Assembly: GCF_001691565.1 (NCBI RefSeq)
Contig: NZ_MAYO01000003.1
Coordinates: 1,216,766 to 1,280,765, forward strand
Source: Microbacterium oleivorans
GTDB lineage: Bacteria > Actinomycetota > Actinomycetes > Actinomycetales > Microbacteriaceae
DNA length: 64,000 nucleotides
Direction of reading: 5' to 3'
Below the pieces are notes generated by a model. That model did no database searches. It saw only the letters and a program-made list of their open reading frames with translations, and was not told where the DNA came from. How positions within the stretch are numbered: the stretch's first letter is position 1; each line of letters begins with the position of its first letter. The translations under genes and the position numbers were made by a program. Of this stretch, positions 45,185 to 55,221 are shown piece after piece.

Positions 45185-46377
45185 GGTGTCTTCCTTTTGG
45201 CGGGCGCCTTCGCGCCGGTCTTCTTGGGCTTCTTCTTACGCGTGTGGGTGTCGCCGAGGCCGGCCGCAGCGACGAGCGGCAGCCGGATCGTGAACGTCGA
45301 CCCGCGCCCGGGTCGAGACCAGAGCTCGACGGAACCGCCGTGACGCTGCACGGCATGCTTCACGATCGCCAGGCCCAGCCCGGTCCCGCCGGTGCGCCGC
45401 GACCGCGCCTGGTCGGCGCGGTAGAACCGTTCGAAGACGCGCTGCTGATCGTCCTCGGGGATGCCGATGCCGTGGTCGGCGACGGCGATCTCGACGGCAC
45501 CGTCGGCCTCGCGCACGCCGATTCCCACCTGCGCCCCGCCGGGTGAGTACGCGATGGCGTTGGCCAGCAGGTTGCTGACGGCCTCGGTGAGGATCTGCGG
45601 GTCGCCTCGGACGAAGAGCCCCCTCTCCCCTCCCCTGGCGACCGTGATCTCCGCCGACTCCGCGGCGATCGCCTGGGATTCGATCGCCGACCGGACCACC
45701 TCGTCGACCGGCACGTCGCGCATCTCGGCGATCTCGTCCGCCGACTGCAGTCGCGAGAGGTTCATGATGCGGGAGGTGAGCTGCCCGAGACGGGTCGCCT
45801 CACCGCTGAGCCGTCGCACGAAGTGACGCACCTGATCGGGGTCGTCGGCGGCCGATTCGATCGCCTCGGCGAGGAGCGTGACCGCCCCGACGGGCGTCTT
45901 GAGTTCGTGCGAGGTGTTCGAGACGAAGTCGCGGCGCATCTGCTCGACGCGTTCACGCTCGGTGATGTCGCGGATCACGATCAGCGTGAGGCGCGGGGTG
46001 ATCACACTGGCCCGCGCGGCGACGACCCGCGGCTCGACGCCGCGGTTGAGGGTCATGTTCTCGGCGGCCGGAAGCCCCGTCTGGCGGGCGTTTCGCACGA
46101 GGTAGCGCAGGCGCTCGGAGTCGAGCGTCTCGTTGACGGTGAGGGCGAACACCTCCGCCGTCGCGGATGCCGCCAGCACGAGCATGGACGGATCGACGAC
46201 GACCGCCGCGTCGTCCATGGCCTGCAGGACGGATGCGGTCCCCTCGGGCATGTCCAGCGACGTGACGAGTCGCGTGCGCGCCCGCTCCTGCATCGCGTAG
46301 ACCACGAGTCCGACCGCACCGGCGCCCACGAAGAGCCCCACGACGAGCGCCAGCAGCTCGAGCTGCGTCGAATCCAT
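45181..46377 (-). CDS. senX3: Sensor histidine kinase, SenX3-like
   Basis: A 398-residue membrane kinase. It has one N-terminal TM helix (about 8-30), a PAS-like domain (about 50-155, DDAAVVVDPSMLVLAASATA) and a HisKA domain with phospho-His in NTSHELKTPVGA. The ATPase domain has N box SNLLANAIAYSP, G1 DHGIGIPE and G2 GGTGLGLAIVKH, and the tail is Lys-rich. Architecture equals SenX3, which senses phosphate through the Pst/PhoU complex. TACGCT lies six bases before the ATG, suggesting leaderless expression. Confidence 0.92.
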   Translation of the reverse strand: MDSTQLELLALVVGLFVGAGAVGLVVYAMQERARTRLVTSLDMPEGTASVLQAMDDAAVVVDPSMLVLAASATAEVFALTVNETLDSERLRYLVRNARQTGLPAAENMTLNRGVEPRVVAARASVITPRLTLIVIRDITERERVEQMRRDFVSNTSHELKTPVGAVTLLAEAIESAADDPDQVRHFVRRLSGEATRLGQLTSRIMNLSRLQSADEIAEMRDVPVDEVVRSAIESQAIAAESAEITVARGGERGLFVRGDPQILTEAVSNLLANAIAYSPGGAQVGIGVREADGAVEIAVADHGIGIPEDDQQRVFERFYRADQARSRRTGGTGLGLAIVKHAVQRHGGSVELWSRPGRGSTFTIRLPLVAAAGLGDTHTRKKKPKKTGAKAPAKRKTP

Positions 46378-46448
46378 GACCCCAGCGTAAGGTGGTCGCA
46401 CCCCCGCAATCGGACGGAAATCGGCCCGTGCGCCGCGCACCGCCGAGT

Positions 46449-46481
46449 GTTCACCGTGTCGGCACCGACCGTTAACCTGAG
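46449..46481 (+). promoter_or_regulatory. PHO-box-like 11-bp repeats and promoter of phoU
   Basis: Three successive 11-bp units: GTTCACCGTGT, CGGCACCGACC and GTTAACCTGAG. The first and third share GTTnACC in exact 22-bp phase; the middle keeps CACC. TTCACC (46450-46455) and TAACCT (46473-46478) also form a -35/-10 pair with a 17-bp spacer. Such direct repeats are the actinobacterial PhoP/RegX3 binding pattern. Confidence 0.7.
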
Positions 46482-46555
46482 CACGGGAGGATCGCCGAGG
46501 TCTCTGCGCGACAGGTCGCGCCCCTCACCCGCCCCGCACGAAGAGAAGGTGCTCC

Positions 46556-47227
46556 ATGCGCGAAGTTTTCCACCAGTCCCTCGAGGACGTGCAGACCCGT
46601 CTCGTCGAGATCTCCGACCTCGTCGCCGTCGCGATCGAGCGTGCGACCCGCGCGTTCGCGACCAGCGACGTCGCCCTCGCCGAGGACGTCATCGACAACG
46701 ACAAAGTCATCGACGACAAGGCCATCGAGCTCGATGAGCTGGCGATCGAGATCCTCGCCCGCCAGCAGCCGGTCGCCCGAGACCTGCGCATCGTCGTCGC
46801 CGCTCTCCGCGTCAGCGCCTCGCTCGAGCGGATGGGCGACATCGCCGAGCACATCGCCCAGCTGACGCGCATGCGCTTCCCCGAGCGCGCCGTCCCCAAG
46901 GGCCTCAAGAACACCTTCACCAAGATGGGCGAGATCGACACCGAGGTGGCACGCACCCTCGCCGACCTGCTGCGGACCGAGGACCTGTCCCTGGTGAGCC
47001 GTCTGCACGAGCTGGACGACGACCTCGACGCCCTCCACCTCGCGGTGTTCGAGAAGGTGCTGAGCGACAACTGGCAGGGCGAAGCCTCCGCCACCGTCGA
47101 CGCGACGCTCGCCTCGCGCTACCACGAGCGTTTCGGCGACCACGCCCTCTCGGTTGCGAAGAAGGTCTCCTACCTGGCAACGGGCACGTGGTCGGCCGAC
47201 ACCGAAGGCGTCGACGCCGAGGTCTGA
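46556..47227 (+). CDS. phoU: Phosphate transport system regulator PhoU
   Basis: A 223-residue protein of two PhoU three-helix bundles (about 1-110 and 115-215) with metal-binding acidic motifs ERMGDIAEHIAQL and EVARTLADLL/RYHERFGDHALSVAKKVSYL. It links Pst transporter state to the SenX3-like kinase and represses the regulon when phosphate is plentiful. It faces the kinase gene. GAGAAGG lies six bases before the ATG, and a PHO-box-like promoter is about 75 bases upstream. Confidence 0.95.
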   Translation: MREVFHQSLEDVQTRLVEISDLVAVAIERATRAFATSDVALAEDVIDNDKVIDDKAIELDELAIEILARQQPVARDLRIVVAALRVSASLERMGDIAEHIAQLTRMRFPERAVPKGLKNTFTKMGEIDTEVARTLADLLRTEDLSLVSRLHELDDDLDALHLAVFEKVLSDNWQGEASATVDATLASRYHERFGDHALSVAKKVSYLATGTWSADTEGVDAEV

Positions 47228-47252
47228 TCCCGGCCCGGGCGAGCCCCGGACG

Positions 47253-47288
47253 ACGAAGAGCGGATGCCGTGAGGCATCCGCTCTTCGT
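47253..47288. terminator. Bidirectional terminator, phoU / gpmA
   Basis: A perfect 16-bp stem (ACGAAGAGCGGATGCC / GGCATCCGCTCTTCGT) with a GTGA loop between convergent genes. Confidence 0.85.
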
Positions 47289-47307
47289 GTTCCCGGGCGC
47301 GTGCCGG

Positions 47308-48057
47308 TTACTTCTTGCCCTGCGAGGCGACCGCGGCGGCGCCGGCGGCGGCGGCTTCGGGATCGAGGTACTCGCCCGGTCCGAGGGGCTCGAGGTCCTC
47401 GTCGAGGCGGTACACGAGCGGGATGCCGGTGGGGATGTTCAGCTCGGCGATGTCGTCGTCGCTGATGCCGTCGAGGTGCTTCACGAGCGCGCGCAGCGAG
47501 TTGCCGTGCGCCGTGACCATGACGGTCTTGCCGGTCTTGAGGTCGGGGACGATCTCGCTCTCCCAGTAGGGCAGCAGACGGTCGATGACGATCTTGAGCG
47601 ACTCGGTGCGGGGAACATCGCCGTCGATGTCGGCGTAGCGTATGTCGCCGACCTGCGTGTAGGGGTCGCTGTCGGAGATGTCCGGCGGCGGAACGTCGAA
47701 CGAGCGACGCCAGAGCATGAACTGCTCCTCGCCGAACTCGTCGAGCGTCTGAGCCTTGTCCTTGCCCTGCAGCGCACCGTAATGGCGTTCGTTCAGACGC
47801 CACGAGCGCTTGACGGGCACCCAGAGGCGGTCGGCCGCGTCGAGGGCGATGTTCGCGGTCTGGATGGCGCGGGAGAGAAGCGAGGTGTGCAGGATGTCGG
47901 GCAGCAGACCCGACTCCTTGATCAGCTCGCCGCCGCGCTGGGCCTCGGCCTTGCCCTGATCGGTGAGACGGACGTCCACCCACCCGGTGAACTGGTTCGA
48001 CTTGTTCCACTCGCTCTGGCCGTGCCGGAGGAGGATCAAGGTGTAGGGGGCTGTCAT
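47308..48057 (-). CDS. gpmA: 2,3-bisphosphoglycerate-dependent phosphoglycerate mutase
   Basis: A 249-residue glycolytic enzyme interconverting 3- and 2-phosphoglycerate. The phospho-His motif is [12 protein letters not shown], followed by [32 protein letters not shown] with the conserved Glu/Arg, and the second His in [13 protein letters not shown]. Family length. TAGGAT ends seven bases before the ATG, suggesting a leaderless mRNA. In mycobacteria gpm also lies next to phoU/senX3-regX3, so this order is conserved. Confidence 0.97.
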   Translation of the reverse strand: MTAPYTLILLRHGQSEWNKSNQFTGWVDVRLTDQGKAEAQRGGELIKESGLLPDILHTSLLSRAIQTANIALDAADRLWVPVKRSWRLNERHYGALQGKDKAQTLDEFGEEQFMLWRRSFDVPPPDISDSDPYTQVGDIRYADIDGDVPRTESLKIVIDRLLPYWESEIVPDLKTGKTVMVTAHGNSLRALVKHLDGISDDDIAELNIPTGIPLVYRLDEDLEPLGPGEYLDPEAAAAGAAAVASQGKK

Positions 48058-48098
48058 GCCCGCAATCCTACCGGCGCGGTGGGTGCGATCATGGGGGC

Positions 48099-48923
48099 AT
48101 GACGCGTTCCGATCCGGTCGTGGGGCAGGTGACCCGGGGGACGACGAACACCAATCGGCTGCGCCGGGTGGACCGCTGGATCGCGCGGCATCCGATCCTG
48201 CGACGGACGGCGGACCCGCTTGTCGTCGACCTCGGCTACGGGGCGAGCGGCGTGACCGCGTTCGAGCTCGAGGCGAGGCTCCGTCGCGCTCGCCCCGACG
48301 TCGAGGTGCTGGGACTGGAGATCGAACCCGCGCGCGTCGGTCGGGCCCGCGAACAGCTCGCGCGGGTGCGCGCCGGCGAGACGAGCTTCGCCCCCGACGC
48401 CCGCGTCTCGTTCGCGCGCGGAGGGTTCGAGGTACCGGTGCCTGGCGCTCGGCGCCCGGCTATCATCCGCGCCTTCAACGTGCTGCGGCAGTACGACGAG
48501 CACGAGGTCGCCGACGCGTGGGCGCGGATGGCATCGCGTCTGCGCCCCGACGGAATGCTCGTCGAGGGGACGTGCGACGAGCTCGGTCGGATCTCGACCT
48601 GGATCGAGGTGGGGCCGGATGCCGCGCCTCGCAGCTTGACCATCTCGTTGCGGCTCGCAGGACTGGACTCCCCCGCGATCGCCGCGGAGCGCCTGCCGAA
48701 GGCGCTCATCCACCGGAACGTTCCCGGCGAACGGGTGCACGATGTGATCGAGGCGCTCGACCGGGAGTGGACGCGCGCCGTCGCGGCCTCGTCCTTCGGG
48801 CCGGTGCAGCGGTGGCGCGCCGCACTCGACGCACTCGCGGGTGCGGGGTGGCCGGTCGGCGGGCGCGCGCGGTGGCGACTCGGCGAACTGACCCTGCCGT
48901 GGGATGCGGTCGCGCCGCGGTGA
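48099..48923 (+). CDS. SAM-dependent methyltransferase-like protein
   Basis: A 274-residue class I methyltransferase-like protein. The SAM-binding motif is [22 protein letters not shown] (about 40-61) with an acidic residue at the end of strand 2 ([11 protein letters not shown]). A following strand, [17 protein letters not shown], fits motif II. The substrate is unknown. It is divergent from gpmA and converges on the FUSC gene with seven bases between. Positions in other actinobacteria suggest a conserved gene of unknown role. Confidence 0.82.
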   Translation: MTRSDPVVGQVTRGTTNTNRLRRVDRWIARHPILRRTADPLVVDLGYGASGVTAFELEARLRRARPDVEVLGLEIEPARVGRAREQLARVRAGETSFAPDARVSFARGGFEVPVPGARRPAIIRAFNVLRQYDEHEVADAWARMASRLRPDGMLVEGTCDELGRISTWIEVGPDAAPRSLTISLRLAGLDSPAIAAERLPKALIHRNVPGERVHDVIEALDREWTRAVAASSFGPVQRWRAALDALAGAGWPVGGRARWRLGELTLPWDAVAPR

Positions 48924-48930
48924 GCCCGGT

Positions 48931-50025
48931 TCAGACCCGGGGCAACCGCGCCCGCGCGTCCGCCGGGCTGAGACCCGTCGCGCACAGCAGGTCGGTCGCC
49001 AGCGGCCGGAGCGCCGTAATGAGCGTCTGGTCGCCGAGCGATCCGTCGGGCACGAGCGCGATCGGATCGAGCCGCGCGGCGACTGCCGTGAGCACCTCGC
49101 GCGCAGCGGGCTCGTACGTGATGTCGGTGAGGGACTGCTGCACGAGGTCGGCGCCGCGGATCAGCTCGACGAGCAGGTCGGCGGCGACGTCGCGCTCGCG
49201 ACCGTCGTCGACGAGGTAGGCGGCGCGGCGTGCGACGACGCGGAGGTTCCGCACCGCGAGATCCATGCTCGCCCGCATCCGCTCGTACCGTTCCAGTTCG
49301 AACCGTTGCCGCCGCAGGAACGGCGAGATGCGGGCGATCGCCGCGCCGGATTCGACGGACGTCCTCCAGTCGTCGACGAGGCTCTGCAGCTCGCGGGCCT
49401 TCTCGAGACCGCGTTCGGTGCGCACCCGGCTGCCGCGACGCAGCCCCTGTGCGACGGTGCCGGCGGCTCCCTGGAACGCGGTGAACAGGCGGGCGGCATC
49501 CGTCCGCGCGGTCCGCAACGGACTGCGCGGGATGAGGGCGGTCACCAGCAGCGCCATGGCGCCGCCGATCAGCGCGTCGAGCAGGCGGAGGAAGGGCACC
49601 TGCGCCGGGACGACGACGACGATGATCGATTGGATCGCGGCGGCGATGGCGAATCCCGCCTGCGGCGACACGAAGCGGGCGATCGACAGACTCACCCCGA
49701 GCGTCAGCGCGAGCTGCCACCAGCCGTTGCCGGCGAGGAACACGACGAGCTCGGCGACGAACACGCCCAGCGTCATCCCGATGACGGTTTCGAGGACGCG
49801 CCACGGCCTCGCGTCTCGGACGAGTCCGAGGCTGGAGATCGTCACGGTCGCCGCGATCAGCGGAGCGGGATGTCCCAGCCCGTAATGGGCGATCGAGAAC
49901 GCCGTGCTGGCCGCGACGACGAGCTGCAGGATGGCGACGGCCGAACCTCTGAGGCGGGCCCACCCCTCCCGCGGATACCGGCGGGCGGTGGGCACCGGAG
50001 CCGTGGCCGTCGGTTCCCCCGTCAT
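48931..50025 (-). CDS. FUSC-family membrane protein (aromatic acid exporter-like)
   Basis: A 364-residue protein. The N-terminal half has about five to six TM helices (YGLGHPAPLIAATVTISS, WWQLALTLGVSLSIA, AIQSIIVVVVP), with FUSC spacing. The C-terminal half is a soluble helical domain (about 180-364, many Arg/Glu). Related proteins export aromatic acids or fusaric acid. ATG 50025 lies two bases after the folate-binding gene stop; that gene, FUSC and the nitrobindin-like gene form one operon. Family length is about half that of two-repeat FUSC proteins. Confidence 0.85.
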   Translation of the reverse strand: MTGEPTATAPVPTARRYPREGWARLRGSAVAILQLVVAASTAFSIAHYGLGHPAPLIAATVTISSLGLVRDARPWRVLETVIGMTLGVFVAELVVFLAGNGWWQLALTLGVSLSIARFVSPQAGFAIAAAIQSIIVVVVPAQVPFLRLLDALIGGAMALLVTALIPRSPLRTARTDAARLFTAFQGAAGTVAQGLRRGSRVRTERGLEKARELQSLVDDWRTSVESGAAIARISPFLRRQRFELERYERMRASMDLAVRNLRVVARRAAYLVDDGRERDVAADLLVELIRGADLVQQSLTDITYEPAAREVLTAVAARLDPIALVPDGSLGDQTLITALRPLATDLLCATGLSPADARARLPRV

Positions 50026-50027
50026 CG

Positions 50028-51110
50028 TCAGCGGCGCTGAGACAGTCGTGGCAGGCGCGGGACGGATGCCGCGCGTCCCGCGTCCGGAGGCACGACGACC
50101 TCCTGCGCCGCAGCGATCTCCCCGTCGGGCACCTCGACCGTCAGCGCGGCGTCGACCGGCACGGACCGCTTCACGATGGCGAGGGCGATGGGCCCCTCCT
50201 CGTGATGACGGGCGACGGAGGTGACGGCGCCGACCTCGGCCCCGTCGAGCCGGACCGCGGCGCCGGGCGCCGGGAGTTCGGCATCCGATCCGTCCAGCTG
50301 CAGCGACACGAGTCGCCGCGGCGGATGACCGAGGTTGTGGACCTTCGCGACCGTCTCCTGCCCGCGGTAGCACCCCTTGTCGAGGTGCACGGCGGTGCGG
50401 AGCCAGTCGACCTCGTGCGGCAGCGTCCGCCCGTCGGCCTCGGTCGCGGCGCGGGGACGCCACGCGGCGACGCGGAGGGCGTCGGCGGCGAGGTATCCGG
50501 CGAGGCGCGCCTCGCCACGGCTCGCAGCGACGGCCAGCCCGTCGAGGACGGCTCGAGGCACGACGGCCTCCGCCCAGTCGAGGTCTGCTCCGGGGTGCGG
50601 GTCGACGGCGGCGTACCCCCAGCCGCCGATCCCGACGTTCGGCCACGGGTCGCGCCAGACGACCTCGCCACCGAGCGCGTCAGCGGCCGTGCTCGTTCCG
50701 GCGACGACGGCGAATTCCTCCGACACGTTCTGCGGATCGACGCGGAGGCGGAAACGCATGCGGGTCAACCAGGTGAGGAGCCCCTCGGCCCGGTCGCGAT
50801 CGACGATGAGCCACGTGCGCTCCCCGTCATCGACGACGGATGCAGCATGCTCCACGTGCCCTTGCGGGTCGAGGACGAGAAGCTCGGTGCCCACGCCCGG
50901 AGCGAGCGCCGTGAGGGCCTGGGAGGTGATCGAGTCCAGCCACGAGAGCCGGTCCTCGCCCGCGACGGTGAGCACCGCACGGTCGGCGAGGGGCGCGACG
51001 GCCGATCCTGCGGCGAGGTCGCGCTGCTCGCGCACCGGGTTGCCGAGATGCGCCAACCCGCGCTCGTCGACGACGGCGCCCGGGACGGACGCGAAGCCGT
51101 CGGCGGTCAC
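50028..51110 (-). CDS. ygfZ: YgfZ/GcvT-domain folate-binding protein
   Basis: A 360-residue tetrahydrofolate-binding protein with the diagnostic motif KGCYRGQETVAKVHNLG (about 230-246). YgfZ assists assembly or repair of some Fe-S proteins. The GTG at 51110 overlaps the upstream stop codon (GTGA), which decides the start; the longer frame reads into the nitrobindin-like gene. The start lies in an operon with small envelope and haem-related genes. Confidence 0.93.
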   Translation of the reverse strand: MTADGFASVPGAVVDERGLAHLGNPVREQRDLAAGSAVAPLADRAVLTVAGEDRLSWLDSITSQALTALAPGVGTELLVLDPQGHVEHAASVVDDGERTWLIVDRDRAEGLLTWLTRMRFRLRVDPQNVSEEFAVVAGTSTAADALGGEVVWRDPWPNVGIGGWGYAAVDPHPGADLDWAEAVVPRAVLDGLAVAASRGEARLAGYLAADALRVAAWRPRAATEADGRTLPHEVDWLRTAVHLDKGCYRGQETVAKVHNLGHPPRRLVSLQLDGSDAELPAPGAAVRLDGAEVGAVTSVARHHEEGPIALAIVKRSVPVDAALTVEVPDGEIAAAQEVVVPPDAGRAASVPRLPRLSQRR

Positions 51111-51712
51111 TGGACCCTGGCCAATCGGGCGGAGGCGTGCGATGACAGTGCGGTTCCCAACGCGGCGATGTCCCATGCCCAGAGCAGGTGGCCGTCGACG
51201 AGGCCGTACATCCGCGTCGCGGACGAGTATTCCTTCGCGCCGGCGGGGCGCACGATGGCGTCGGTCGCGATGTCGATGCGGGGGCCGCGAACCTGTCCGA
51301 GGTAGAGCTCGCTGATGCCGTCGGAGTGGACGAGTGCCACTTCGATCTCGAAGCCGCCGCCGTCGGCGCGCAGCGCCTCGACGTCGTCCACGGTCCGAGG
51401 CTCGTCGCGGGGAGCGAGGGCGGGCAGGAGCGCCGGCCCCGCATCCTGCTCCGTTGCGGGGCGCGCGAGGCGCCAGTAGCCGGTCTCGGCGACGAGGTCG
51501 TTGCGGTTGCCGTCGGCATCCTCGAACCAGGCGGACGCGGCGTAGTTGAGTGCGTTACCGCCGTCGTGACTGAAGCTCACCCGGTGCGAGAACTCGCCCG
51601 ACATGGTCCGACCCTGCGCGTCGTACTCGAGGACTCCGGTGCCTTCCCAGACGCCGAGGAGCCAGGAGAGCGGGACCAGATCAGCCGGAAGGTCGGTCGG
51701 CAGATCGATCAC
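51107..51712 (-). CDS. FABP-like/nitrobindin-type protein
   Basis: A 201-residue beta-barrel protein. It starts DLVPLSWLLGVWEGTGVLEY, carrying the GxWxGxG motif of the fatty-acid-binding-like nitrobindins. The C-terminal RMYGLVDGHLLWAWDIAALG holds the conserved His that could ligate haem. In mycobacteria the homologue binds haem and may isomerise peroxynitrite. GTG start at 51712, coupled to the ORF upstream. Its stop overlaps the ygfZ start. Confidence 0.9.
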   Translation of the reverse strand: MIDLPTDLPADLVPLSWLLGVWEGTGVLEYDAQGRTMSGEFSHRVSFSHDGGNALNYAASAWFEDADGNRNDLVAETGYWRLARPATEQDAGPALLPALAPRDEPRTVDDVEALRADGGGFEIEVALVHSDGISELYLGQVRGPRIDIATDAIVRPAGAKEYSSATRMYGLVDGHLLWAWDIAALGTALSSHASARLARVQ

Positions 51713-51716
51713 GATG

Positions 51717-51830
51717 TCAGCGCTGACCGCGGTAGAGGTTCCACACCACGACGCCGGACACGAACGCGATCGCGAGCGATGCGAGGCCGAGCAGCCCGAC
51801 GAAGAAGAGTTCGAGTGCGACGAGATCCAT
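51717..51830 (-). CDS. 37-residue single-helix membrane protein
   Basis: MDLVALELFFVGLLGLASLAI and so on, ending in VVVWNLYRGQR: one TM helix of about 26 residues with a short cytosolic basic tail. TAAAGT (51838-51843) ends seven bases before the ATG, so it would open a leaderless mRNA, and it leads the FABP-ygfZ-FUSC operon (next start four bases after its stop). It is well coded and probably real; I do not know the family. Confidence 0.65.
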   Translation of the reverse strand: MDLVALELFFVGLLGLASLAIAFVSGVVVWNLYRGQR

Positions 51831-51883
51831 GCGGTCCACTTTAGCGGCCGCGGACGCGGGTGCGGTCGACGGATGCCGCCGGC

Positions 51884-52177
51884 TCAGACGGCGGCGAGGA
51901 GCTCGGCGAGCCCGAAGCCCGCACCGAGCAGGCCCATGACGACCAGGGCCCCGAGCACACTGGCCGAGATCCGCACGATGAAGCCCTGCGAGCGCCCCGA
52001 GGCGAGCTGAACGGCGAAGGCGACGAAGAAGCAGAGGCCGAGACCGACGAGCAGCCACGCACCGCGCCAGTCCGGGTCGACGAAGACGCCGACGGCGAGC
52101 GCGGCGAGAGCAGCGACGACCCAGACGGCCACGACACCGGCGATCCGACGACGGGGCAGGAGCTCGGGCGCGGTCAT
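51884..52177 (-). CDS. Small three-helix membrane protein
   Basis: A 97-residue protein with three TM helices (about 12-32, 40-60 and 72-95) and a basic N-terminus (ELLPRRRIAG). Not recognised; such small membrane genes are common in this family. ATG 52177 is preferred to 52195 because GGGAGC lies next to it. It is separated from the operon to the left by 53 bases. Confidence 0.72.
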   Translation of the reverse strand: MTAPELLPRRRIAGVVAVWVVAALAALAVGVFVDPDWRGAWLLVGLGLCFFVAFAVQLASGRSQGFIVRISASVLGALVVMGLLGAGFGLAELLAAV

Positions 52178-52298
52178 GCTCCCATTGTTGCGCACCGCCC
52201 GCGGACATGCGCGGGACGCGCACGGGCGGCGACACGGCGCGCACCGGGGCTACCCCTAAGATGAAACGGGTTTCCGAGTCTGCACCGGAGGGTTCTCC

Positions 52299-52985
52299 TT
52301 GGCACAGCTGCTCGTCTTGAGCTCCGCCCCCGGCGGCGACTCCGTCCTGCCCGCCCTGGAGCTCCTGAGCCACCGCGTCCGGCAGATCCCCGCAGAAGCC
52401 GCGCAGCTGGTCAACGCACCGAGCGCCGATGTCGTCTTCGTGGACGCCCGGAGGGATCTCGTCGGAGCGAAGTCCCTCTGCAAGATCCTCACGACGACCG
52501 GGCTCGACTCCCCGCTCGTGCTCGTGGTCACCGAGGGCGGTCTCACCGCCGTCTCCCCCGACTGGGGCATCGACGACGTCATCCTCGTCACCGCCGGTCC
52601 CGCGGAAGTCGACGCCCGCATCCGTCTCGCCGTCGGCAGGGTCGCCAAGGAGCAGGTGTCGACCCGCATCCAGACCTCCGGCATCAGCATCGACGAGTCC
52701 TCGTACTCGGCCAAGGTGCACGGCCGACCGCTGGATCTGACGTACAAGGAGTTCCAGCTCCTGCACTTCTTCGCGACGCATCCCTCCCGCGTCTTCACCC
52801 GCGAGCAACTGCTCAGCGAGGTGTGGGGATACGACTACTTCGGCGGCACGCGCACGGTGGATGTCCACGTCCGACGCCTCCGCGCGAAGCTCGGCGATCT
52901 CGAACAGCTCATCGGGACCGTTCGCAACGTGGGCTACCGCTTCAACGTGTACGACGACGATCAGCTGCCGGGCTCGCCCGCCTGA
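52299..52985 (+). CDS. glnR: Orphan OmpR-type regulator, GlnR-like
   Basis: A 228-residue regulator with an atypical receiver ([40 protein letters not shown]) and a C-terminal winged helix ([35 protein letters not shown]). The receiver style, including the lone Asp in VDAR and [17 protein letters not shown], is that of actinobacterial GlnR, the orphan nitrogen regulator, which works without a kinase. TTG start with GGAGGG six bases upstream. TAAGAT (52256-52261) may be its -10 box. No nitrogen genes are in the window. Confidence 0.88.
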   Translation: MAQLLVLSSAPGGDSVLPALELLSHRVRQIPAEAAQLVNAPSADVVFVDARRDLVGAKSLCKILTTTGLDSPLVLVVTEGGLTAVSPDWGIDDVILVTAGPAEVDARIRLAVGRVAKEQVSTRIQTSGISIDESSYSAKVHGRPLDLTYKEFQLLHFFATHPSRVFTREQLLSEVWGYDYFGGTRTVDVHVRRLRAKLGDLEQLIGTVRNVGYRFNVYDDDQLPGSPA

Positions 52986-53052
52986 GGCCGACACAGCGGC
53001 ATCCGTCCGTCGCGTTCACGCACGCGACACGTCCCCCTGCAATGATGTGGGG

Positions 53053-55221
53053 ATGATCGACACCCAGGTTCACGACTCCGGACTGGGCGACGCGGACGAC
53101 GACGACTTCGACGATGTCGTCGAGGCGTACGACTCGCAGCTCCCCGACAACCGCTACCTCGACCGCGAGCTCAGCTGGCTCGCCTTCAATCAGCGCGTCC
53201 TGGAGCTGGCGGAGGATCCGAACCTCCCGACCCTCGAACGCGCGAACTTCCTGGCGATCTTCGCGAGCAACCTCGACGAGTTCTTCATGGTGCGGGTCGC
53301 CGGGCTGAAGCGCCGCATCCTCACCGGACTCGCGATCCCCACCAACGTGGGGCGCGCACCGCTCGACGTGCTCACCGACCTCGCGACCGCCGCACACGCC
53401 CTCCAGGAACGCCACGCCGCGGTCTGGTCGGAGCAGGTGCGTCCCGCGCTCGCCGAGTCCGGCATCGAGGTCGTCTCGTGGGCCGACCTGTCGGACGAGG
53501 AGCGCGAGATCCTCTACGACTACTTCTCCTCGCAGGTGTTCCCGGTCCTCATGCCGCTCGCGGTCGACCCGGCGCACCCGTTCCCGTACATCTCGGGGCT
53601 CTCGCTCAACCTCGCGATCCGCATCCGCAACGCGCGCACCGGCCGCCAGGAGTTCGCGCGTCTGAAGGTGCCCCCGATGATGCCGCGACTCGTCGAGGTC
53701 AGGAAGGACGGGCACAGCGTCCGCTACCTGCCCCTGGAGGAATTGATCTCCGAGAACCTCGGCGACCTGTTCCCCGGCATGGAGATCCTCGAGCACCACA
53801 CGTTCCGCCTCACCCGGAACGAGGACGTGGTCATCGAGGAGGACGAGACCGAGAACCTCATCCAGGCCCTCGAGGCGGAACTGCTGCGCCGCCGATTCGG
53901 GCCGCCGATCCGCCTCGAGATCACCGAGGACATGGATGACGTCACGCTCTCGCTGCTCCTGGACGAGCTCGACATCACCGAGAACGACGTCTACCGGCTG
54001 CCCGCTCCGCTGGACCTCCGCGGCCTGTTCTCGCTGTCGCAGATCGAGCGCCCGGACCTGCGCTACCCCGCGCATGTTCCGAAGACGGCGACGCCCTTCC
54101 AGCCCGCGGAGCAGAACGGCCGCGCGGACCTGTTCGCGGCCATCCGCAAGGAGGACATCCTCGTCCACCACCCGTACGAATCGTTCACGACGAGCGTCGT
54201 CTCGTTCCTGCAGCAGGCCGCGCGCGACCCGCACGTGCTCGCCATCAAGCAGACCCTGTACCGGACGTCGGGCGACAGCCCGATCGTCGAAGCCCTCATC
54301 AACGCGGCCGAGAACGGCAAGCAGGTACTCGCCCTCGTCGAGGTCAAGGCGCGCTTCGACGAAGCGGCGAACATCGGCTGGGCGCGCACACTCGAAAAAG
54401 CCGGCGTGCACGTCGTCTACGGCCTCGTGGGCCTGAAAACCCACTGCAAGCTGCTGCACGTGATCCGCGAGGAGGACGGCGCCCTCCGGAGCTACAGCCA
54501 CATCGGCACGGGAAACTACAACCCCAAGACGAGCCGCATCTACGAGGACTACGGCCTGTTCACCTCGAACGAGCAGGTCGGTCGCGACCTCACGCGCCTG
54601 TTCAACGAGCTCAGCGGATACGCCATCGAGAAGAAGTTCAAGCGCCTCCTCGTCGCTCCTCTGCACCTGCGCAAGGGACTGCTCCGCCTGATCGACGCCG
54701 AGCGCCGCAACGCCCTGAACGGGAAGCCCGCCTACGTGCGGATCAAGGTCAACTCGATGGTCGACGAGCAGATCATCGACGCCCTGTACCGGGCGAGCCA
54801 GGCCGGCGTGAAAGTCGACGTGTGGGTCCGGGGCATCTGCTCGCTGCGCTCCGACCTGCCCGGGGTGAGCGACAACATCACGGTCCGCTCGATCCTGGGC
54901 CGCTACCTCGAGCACTCCCGCATCTTCGCGTTCGCCCACGGCGGCGAGCCCCAGGTCTTCATCGGCAGCGCCGACATGATGCACCGCAACCTCGACCGCC
55001 GCGTCGAGGCGCTCGTGCGCGTCACGGAGCCCACCCACGTGAGCGAGCTGCTCTCGCTGTTCGACCTCGCGATGGACGATGGCACGAGCTCGTGGCACCT
55101 CGGCGCAGAGGGCGAGTGGACGCGTCATCACCTGGCCGCCGACGACACGCCTCTCGTCGACCTGCAGGAGAAGACGATGTCCGACGTCCTGCGGCGGCGG
55201 CGCCAGCGGGCGGTGCGATGA
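53053..55221 (+). CDS. ppk: Polyphosphate kinase 1
   Basis: A 722-residue enzyme making and using inorganic polyphosphate. The N domain begins [19 protein letters not shown]; the catalytic C1/C2 domains carry the autophosphorylated His in [12 protein letters not shown] (about residue 458), with the second His in [15 protein letters not shown] and Arg/Lys in the ATP pocket. ATG 53053 is chosen over in-frame starts in glnR. The first 30 residues are acidic and disordered. It is followed by an overlapping (ATGA) MutT1-like gene; the two are usually adjacent in actinobacteria. Confidence 0.96.
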   Translation: MIDTQVHDSGLGDADDDDFDDVVEAYDSQLPDNRYLDRELSWLAFNQRVLELAEDPNLPTLERANFLAIFASNLDEFFMVRVAGLKRRILTGLAIPTNVGRAPLDVLTDLATAAHALQERHAAVWSEQVRPALAESGIEVVSWADLSDEEREILYDYFSSQVFPVLMPLAVDPAHPFPYISGLSLNLAIRIRNARTGRQEFARLKVPPMMPRLVEVRKDGHSVRYLPLEELISENLGDLFPGMEILEHHTFRLTRNEDVVIEEDETENLIQALEAELLRRRFGPPIRLEITEDMDDVTLSLLLDELDITENDVYRLPAPLDLRGLFSLSQIERPDLRYPAHVPKTATPFQPAEQNGRADLFAAIRKEDILVHHPYESFTTSVVSFLQQAARDPHVLAIKQTLYRTSGDSPIVEALINAAENGKQVLALVEVKARFDEAANIGWARTLEKAGVHVVYGLVGLKTHCKLLHVIREEDGALRSYSHIGTGNYNPKTSRIYEDYGLFTSNEQVGRDLTRLFNELSGYAIEKKFKRLLVAPLHLRKGLLRLIDAERRNALNGKPAYVRIKVNSMVDEQIIDALYRASQAGVKVDVWVRGICSLRSDLPGVSDNITVRSILGRYLEHSRIFAFAHGGEPQVFIGSADMMHRNLDRRVEALVRVTEPTHVSELLSLFDLAMDDGTSSWHLGAEGEWTRHHLAADDTPLVDLQEKTMSDVLRRRRQRAVR

